Shown here: one piece after another, positions 61,201-64,000 of the stretch
How the letters are laid out: each line of letters opens with the position of its first letter
How positions within the stretch are numbered: position 1 is the first letter of the stretch
Source: Glandiceps talaboti
Lineage: Eukaryota; Hemichordata; Enteropneusta; Spengelidae
Assembly: GCF_964340395.1 (NCBI RefSeq)
Contig: NC_135558.1
Coordinates: forward strand, 18,000,271-18,064,270
Direction: 5' to 3'
DNA length: 64,000 nucleotides
Position numbers and translations under genes: made by a program
Notes under the pieces: generated by a model
The model's input: only the letters and a program-made list of their open reading frames with translations
What the model was told of the DNA's origin: nothing
Databases searched by the model: none

Positions 61201-61895
61201 TTTGACATTCGTACCACTATTTTTTTTATACATCATACAAATGAAATGTTCTTTGTGCCAAAAGGCATATAACTGACAGATTCTGAAATATCTTTCATTT
61301 ATTTTTCTATGCCATAAAGTATTTTTATCTCTAGCTTTTACAGTTCACTTGTTTTTATCTTTTCAGTAATTTGTTCAATTGTTGATTTCTTTCCAATATT
61401 TAATTTTTAAATTTTATTCACCTCTTTTAATGGGTGCACGTGGAAAGCCAATTTCCAATTTGCATTTTATTCAAATGACAATTATTAAAATGATAAACTC
61501 ATATATTCTACAGAAACCGAGACTTTGAGAGAAAAATTGAAAATAACTGATAGCAGACAGCCCATACTCAGCAATAGTATAGCATGCTGCAAAAAATCTT
61601 CAATGACGAATTAATTAAATGAAGATATATCTGAATAGAGTAGGCATTGAACACACCTGCTCCTACCAACATATCTATAGAATCATGTTTCCTTGGGGTT
61701 CAGAATCCATGAATGCATACACTCCTAACACTTATCTCCTCACTTCATTGAAATATTTCTACTCACCTGTCTTAGCCATTGGTATGATTCTATTGTCGTA
61801 TTCTTCTTGAAGTGTTCTCTGATTTCCGATGATATATTCAACCATGTCTCAGCAAAAAATGTAATGTTTTGTACCAAGCGAAGCATTCCACTTGC
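35273..61895 (-). CDS. ABCA2: ABCA2-type ABC transporter, 3' 35 exons
   Basis: Full-size ABC subfamily A transporter: two membrane domains, two large extracellular loops, two nucleotide-binding domains; in mammals ABCA2 sits in endolysosomal membranes and affects sterol and sphingolipid handling. Thirty-five exons join in phase on the minus strand for 2057 codons and a TGA at 35273-35275. The N-terminal first helix and most of extracellular domain 1 (a few hundred residues; human ABCA2 is about 2435) lie beyond the window. Both NBDs have intact Walker A ([20 protein letters not shown]), signature (LSGGMQ, YSGGNK) and Walker B (VILDEP, VIFMDEP). Assignment to ABCA2 rather than ABCA1/4/7 rests on [59 protein letters not shown] and the ABCA2-like tail PTEL...EDE.....FE......FN. 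It converges with VARS. Confidence 0.93.
36245..36568. repeat. 42-bp minisatellite abutting ABCA2 exon 36593-36724
   Basis: About 8 units of 42 bp (CAATCAATCCAAGGCAACCA, then ATCACTGGTCTGACTGACATGT). Unit length is a multiple of three, so both strands stay open. The core TGGTCTGACTGAC also occurs in the adjacent exon just past its donor (coding VSQTT on the minus strand). Confidence 0.9.
38205..38620. repeat. AT-rich minisatellite in ABCA2 intron
   Basis: Units of roughly 60-68 bp with the core GGTAATATATGCAAAACA(G/C)(G/A)ATAAT..ATGATA, repeated about six times between exons 38010-38144 and 38680-38821. Confidence 0.9.
39810..39995. repeat. Dispersed about 45-bp tandem family, ABCA2 intron copy
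   Basis: Four units of the type GCCAGACAATAAAATG(T/C)A(G/A)CA followed by CTGTTGGCAAGATTTTTGTT. The same family occurs at 47455-47625, 47760-47935 and, as a single unit, at 22190-22270. Confidence 0.75.
43018..43182. repeat. 62-bp tandem repeat x3 in ABCA2 intron
   Basis: Nearly three copies of GATCTGACCATGTGGACAGG followed by GTG(C/T)CATCTAA and ATGAATGATAACTGTATGTA. The copies differ at a few positions only. Confidence 0.9.
43837..44080 (-). repeat. CTAAGGGG foldback family, copy D (partial)
   Basis: The tail region at 43837-43990 closely matches copy C (GAACAAAAAATGTGGATTATACACGCTGG, and ATATGAGTCAAAATATTCCA). It is followed by only one foldback arm (ATTTTTCTTCATTCAGC to CAAAGGGTT). Confidence 0.65.
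44110..44156. repeat. 18-bp arm hairpin
   Basis: The arms CCTGTTCAGGTTGACAGG (44110-44127) and CCTGTTAACCTGAACAGG (44139-44156) are complementary with a single mismatch, around an 11-base loop. It lies in the ABCA2 intron just past repeat copy D. Confidence 0.85.
46130..46330 (+). mobile_element. LINE ORF2 C-terminal remnant in ABCA2 intron
   Basis: Across frameshifts the sequence gives blocks AAPRLL.P.YGMHCHW and a [10 protein letters not shown]-like segment. This corresponds to the common non-LTR C terminus AAPRLWN.LP...FKKNLK.YLF. It is short, disrupted and has no open frame. Confidence 0.55.
46716..46993. repeat. 46-bp minisatellite x6 in ABCA2 intron
   Basis: About six units of GTGACAATAGCCCATTGTAG plus TATACCCCTGATGATACGTCA, starting 23 bases from the exon at 46486-46693. 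Each unit includes a TACGTCA (CRE/ATF-like) word, probably by chance. Confidence 0.9.
47455..47935. repeat. Dispersed about 45-bp tandem family, largest block
   Basis: Several units of TGTAGCAATGTTGG(C/T)AAGAT plus TTTTGT(T/C)GAGCCAGACGATA. Those at 47455-47625 are more diverged and in inverted arrangement; those at 47760-47935 are close to consensus. The family name is unknown to me. Confidence 0.7.
48978..49991 (-). other. ABCA2: ABCA2 regulatory domain and Ser/Pro-rich linker
   Basis: Exon 49617-49991 begins acidic, passes through a Pro/Thr run (PPPPTTTTT), then gives the conserved ABCA regulatory fold ([33 protein letters not shown]). Exon 48978-49439 encodes about 154 residues of low complexity, about 11 of them Ser-Pro or Thr-Pro dipeptides. 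It then turns acidic and ends [15 protein letters not shown]. This is a cytosolic, probably disordered linker to the second membrane half. Human ABCA2 has a linker of similar position but different sequence. Confidence 0.85.
52586..53105. repeat. Minisatellite abutting ABCA2 exon 53123-53254
   Basis: About 13-14 imperfect units of 35-40 bp built on GGTTCTGTCTGATTTGTAAG followed by ATGG(C/T)(T/C)(G/A)ATTA. The core TCTGTCTGATTTGTAA is identical to 53163-53178, inside the neighbouring coding exon (codons for LQIRQ on the minus strand). The array ends 18 bases from the exon donor. Confidence 0.9.
53725..54100. mobile_element. Large imperfect inverted repeat
   Basis: The left arm (to about 53873) contains TAGACACCATAAAGA, then TTACACTGTG and TTAGTTAATGATATAAAC followed by AGTAACAGCATG. 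The right arm (about 53966-54090) is its reverse complement, with extra TGTTAC units. The loop is about 90 bases. The structure is foldback or MITE-like and non-coding. Confidence 0.7.
54190..54352. repeat. CTAAGGGG foldback family, copy E
   Basis: Both foldback arms are present (TTTTTCTTCACTCAGCCAG to CCTAAGGG, and CCCTTAGGTCACTCGTATTTTCC to GAATAAT), but not the tail region. It lies in the ABCA2 intron next to the 53.7-54.1 kb inverted repeat. Confidence 0.75.
55213..55310. repeat. (CA)n microsatellite next to ABCA2 exon 55091-55164
   Basis: About 30 CA units, then CATA/CACA-rich sequence. It is followed by CCAT/CATC tetranucleotide-rich sequence to about 55560. Confidence 0.95.
55311..55680. 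repeat. CATC-type repeats then about 55-bp tandem repeat
   Basis: 55311-55560 is a degenerate CCATCCAT(T/C)CA array. 55560-55680 has two to three copies of CACTGTGATGC(C/A)GCACCATG + TACCGTA.CAA.CCTA, ending at the donor of exon 55675-55851. Confidence 0.85.
56495..56715. repeat. (GGT)n-rich imperfect triplet array
   Basis: Degenerate GTGGTG/GTGGCA sequence becoming pure GGT at 56660-56712, in the ABCA2 intron between exons 56031-56235 and 56821-56971. ORFs from it are low complexity. Confidence 0.95.
57500..57785 (+). mobile_element. LINE 3' end next to ABCA2 exon acceptor side
   Basis: It contains a degraded [12 protein letters not shown] segment typical of LINE ORF2 C termini. It ends GATAAATAAAGTTATTGAAT with a TTGAA/CTGAA short repeat tail, 12 bases from the ABCA2 exon ending at 57797. 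It is oriented opposite to the gene. Confidence 0.6.
57975..58210. repeat. Tandem copies of ABCA2 exon acceptor region (57987)
   Basis: The segment CATCACCTAGCAACAGTAAC + ACATGACAAC covers the start of the exon ending at 57987, its acceptor and upstream intron. It recurs at about 58089-58120 and, shortened, at about 58185-58200. Each copy keeps the CTAG|GTGA(C/T)G acceptor context on the minus strand. Confidence 0.75.
59640..59920. repeat. Tandem partial copies of ABCA2 exon 59395-59677 5' end
   Basis: The exon start (coding [14 protein letters not shown] on the minus strand) is repeated upstream at about 59755-59806, frameshifted but with an acceptor-like TTGCAG. A second copy at about 59868-59912 is open and codes [14 protein letters not shown] but lacks an AG acceptor. 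The intervening AT-rich spacers are also repeated (about 117-bp period). Confidence 0.85.
60240..60335. repeat. TCTATAGCGC-type interspersed repeat fragment
   Basis: TTTCTTCTATAGCGCATTAC ... AATGCACTTCACA resembles a repeat type common in marine invertebrates, in which TATAGCGC is followed by AA.GCGCTTTACA. A related motif lies at about 59937-59980 (TTTTTCTATAACGCCT ... CAAAGTGCTTACAATT). I recognise only the general type. Confidence 0.4.
61015..61195. repeat. Tandem copy of ABCA2 exon 60775-61042 5' edge
   Basis: About 61120-61195 repeats 61015-61080: AGATGCTCTTGAATTCAAGT + GTCATCTAA, then AAACATGACA.TTTTGGAGA. The copy retains a TTAG acceptor followed by ATGACACTTGAATTCAAG (MTLEFK), 103 bases upstream of the real acceptor. 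Confidence 0.85.
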
Positions 61896-62040
61896 CTGTG
61901 AAAACAAATGATGTGTGGTCAGTTTTCAGGTGGTTGGATTCCTGGATCTTTACAGAGGCAGTGTCTATGACTGAGGCCTCATTTTTGGTTAAACTCAATG
62001 ACGTGCAAATCACAAATTTTTATGTCAGAGCAAATCTGCA

Positions 62041-62520
62041 CTATCACAGCTGAAGGGTCACCGAAAGACTGTGCGTATCCCATACATATTTTATATTTTC
62101 CCAAAACAATTTAGACATCGTCGCAAACCATGGCCTGTTTTACGGCAACGTTCTTAACAAGCCTCCCACTGGTTAATTTCGAAATGTAGTGGTAGAAATA
62201 ATAACTCTGGTTTGCGAGAATGAATTTAGATAGATAAGAAACATTCTTCCCACAGACCACTCACTACAAATATAAACAATATCTTCCAACTCCAACAGAT
62301 TTTGACCCATAAAAATTTTGATGATAGCAAGAATTTCAGTCTCCTTGCATGGTTCCCTGTGGTGATGTGTGTGCACATACAGTACCTGCTTGTTAGCAGG
62401 AGTGTGGTGTTGTTCATATTTGTACAGTAATGAGTGGTCTGTGGGAAGCCTGTTTCTTATCTATCTAAATTGTTCTTGGGATAAAATGTGTATGATACCC
62501 ACAGTCTTTCGGCAACCCTT
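62041..62520. mobile_element. Foldback element interrupted by a nested MITE
   Basis: The left arm (about 62041-62275) and right arm (about 62405-62520) are reverse complements. For example GATAGATAAGAAACA and CCCACAGACCACTCA on the left reappear inverted on the right, as does GAAGGGT..CCGAAAGACTGTG. The left arm is longer because another element sits in it at 62116-62222. Confidence 0.75.
62116..62222. mobile_element. 107-bp hAT-like MITE with 8-bp duplication
   Basis: The ends are CATCGTCGCAAACCA and, inverted, CATTCTCGCAAACCA (13 of 15 match). The flanks are an exact 8-bp duplication, AATTTAGA, at 62108-62115 and 62223-62230. The uninterrupted right arm of the host foldback has a single AATTTAGA, giving an empty-site control within the same sequence. 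An 8-bp duplication is the hallmark of hAT transposition. Confidence 0.85.
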
Positions 62521-62599
62521 CAATATTTCTGCTGTAACACAGCATGATAAAGTTTGCATAAAGAGGCTCGGTAACACTTTGGTTAAACTGCCATTTATC

Positions 62600-62958
62600 T
62601 TAAACCCACACTAGCTGCAACTGGAATGTTTTTAAACTGTTTAGTTAGATATAATGATTTATCATAATATTCTACACCCTGAATAGTATTGAATCACCTG
62701 TGGGTAAACATATTTGTGTAGCTGCAGTACACATGACATGGTGTAACATATCCAACCAAATACATTTTTGGGTCCGCACCCAAAAATCAGTGATCCAAAT
62801 TAATCAGTTTCAATTCAGTACTGTATCATTTATGGATAAATTCAACCTCTAATTAACATGTACAATGTCTAAATATTGCCATTTTCAGTTTTCAGTGAAA
62901 AAATTGTTAATTGCGTAATCAAAAAATAATAACCCAGTTGCAGCTAGTGTGGGTTTAA
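62600..62958. mobile_element. TTAA-flanked inverted-repeat element (piggyBac-like MITE)
   Basis: TTAA at 62600-62603 is followed by ACCCACACTAGCTGCAACTGG. The exact reverse complement of that arm ends just before TTAA at 62955-62958. Perfect inverted repeats of about 20 bp with TTAA on both sides are what piggyBac-type transposons leave. The 359-bp unit has no coding capacity. Confidence 0.75.
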
Positions 62959-63339
62959 ATCTTTGGTTTCTCTGTAACAACGTCATAATGCCAATGTTTA
63001 TAACGAGCTGAATACCTAGCGTGGGATCTACACAGTTGCTACAGACATGTTTATATAATGCTATATACTGTACACAACTCTAATAAGTGCAATGACTAAT
63101 TTTAAATTAGTTGTTCATCTTATAATTGATTTTTAAATGGCAAAGCTAAGAAATCCAGTTGTTGCCATTCACAACTACAAAATGTACATGTGTGAGTGTT
63201 CCCATGAGTCATACATGTAATAAGTGATTAAAATCTAATGTATGTGAGATACATTTCCTGTCGCCATCACAGGGTGCCCAAGGGACGACCATGATTCATT
63301 TGGATAACTGATTTTTTATGTCACATAAGCTCAATAAAC

Positions 63340-63780
63340 GAACTTCGTTCACGTATTAAGAGGGAGGGGGGGTCTGGCATCAATGCAATTACCGAACTTC
63401 ACTTTCACACTTCTGATCAAATTTTGAAAACTTTCACGCCAAGAATCAATAATAACAGTCTCTGTATTTACTACCGAGATGTTGATATATAATGTTGATT
63501 ACAATTTGTTTCTAATGTAATATATACAGTGCTGGGTTTCCAGTTAGTATTTTAATATGTTTATCATTTATCATTTTTACATTGTATCGATATTACTTGT
63601 TTGACAACTAAAATGTTAACAATGATTTAGACACCATATATAAATGTGTCGATGTCAAACTAGTGAACATTCATTTCGGGGGGGGGGGGGGGGGGTAGTA
63701 GCCTAACCAAACCAAGTTTGTTTACTGAGGTTGTGTGACATTGTGTAAATCATCCCTATTAGACACTTCTCCTCAGTTTT
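63340..63780 (+). repeat. Dispersed repeat, copy 2 of 2
   Basis: Partner of 29095-29490 and co-linear with it over about 400 bp, interrupted by a poly-G run at about 63677-63696. Divergence is moderate, so the copies are not recent. Confidence 0.75.
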
Positions 63781-64000
63781 TAGATCTCCTGGGTGGCTCA
63801 ACACCTTATACTAGTCAGAGAAGGATTTCCTATCTAATCTTCTTACGATTTATAGTACGGCTCTACGACGACAAACGTCAGATTGTAAAGCTGAGAGTCA
63901 TGACTGTATAATATATTCTCATCAATGTGTCTCCTGTACATGTATACATATCATTAATTAGAGTTGTTGTCTTGTCATCTTAAATCTGACCTTCTGTCAA

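Larger units (their letters stand above)
59395..61895 (-). other. ABCA2: ABCA2 extracellular domain 1 (end), 3 exons
   Basis: Exons 61767-61895, 60775-61042 and 59395-59677. They carry several N-glycosylation sequons (for example NIT, NQT, NGT, NET, NVT), as expected for a lumenal or extracellular loop. The block [19 protein letters not shown] matches the conserved ABCA segment before the second membrane helix. FPYPCFIKD marks the membrane re-entry. Two of these exons have decayed tandem copies of their 5' ends in the upstream introns. Confidence 0.9.
61896..64000 (-). other. ABCA2 upstream intron, no exon found
   Basis: Upstream of the exon at 61767-61895 I find no further ABCA2 exon. The stretch holds a foldback with a nested small transposon (62041-62520), a TTAA-flanked inverted-repeat element (62600-62958) and a dispersed repeat (63340-63780). 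It is presumably a single large intron. Confidence 0.6.

Noticed and set aside
1-64000. tRNA, rRNA or other structured RNA genes
   Set aside because: I looked for tRNA-type A/B box pairs and cloverleaf stems by eye and found none convincing. tRNAscan-SE or Infernal would be decisive.

Overview
This is a nuclear genomic window from an animal, most likely a marine invertebrate. The genes are split into many short exons with GT-AG introns. The introns are AT-rich and full of microsatellites, minisatellites, small inverted-repeat transposons and decayed LINE 3' ends. The sequence alone does not let me name the phylum or species.

Layout. (1) 1-8445: a minus-strand gene of unknown family. Its first coding exon is at 8329-8445 and two further exons lie at 3381-3416 and 3028-3232; the rest of the gene is outside what I can resolve. 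(2) 8446-8848: a short head-to-head intergenic region that probably serves as a bidirectional promoter. (3) 8849-26597, plus strand: the complete valyl-tRNA synthetase gene (VARS), 23 coding exons, all in phase, 1106 codons from the first ATG or 1062 from the second. (4) About 26950-35235: a convergent intergenic region of about 8 kb with repeats and no gene I can support. (5) 35273-61895, minus strand: 35 consecutive in-phase exons (2057 codons plus stop) of an ABCA2-type ABC transporter. They run from late extracellular domain 1 to the stop codon; the N-terminal few hundred residues lie beyond 64000. (6) 61896-64000: ABCA2 intron or upstream sequence made largely of nested transposon remnants.

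The two named genes work independently. VARS charges tRNA-Val for translation. ABCA2 is a full-length two-NBD lipid transporter, linked in vertebrates to endolysosomal lipid and sterol handling.

The most unusual signal is structural. In several places an exon edge has been copied into the neighbouring intron and then tandemly amplified. VARS exon 18 carries two extra identical in-frame 63-bp copies of its 3' end, each with its own splice donor. ABCA2 exons at 61042, 59677 and 57987 have duplicated acceptor regions. Two ABCA2 intronic minisatellites (52.6-53.1 kb and 36.2-36.6 kb) share their core with coding sequence of the abutting exon. A second point of interest is a basic N-terminal extension on VARS behind a weak ATG, resembling the yeast arrangement in which one gene makes cytosolic and mitochondrial enzyme.
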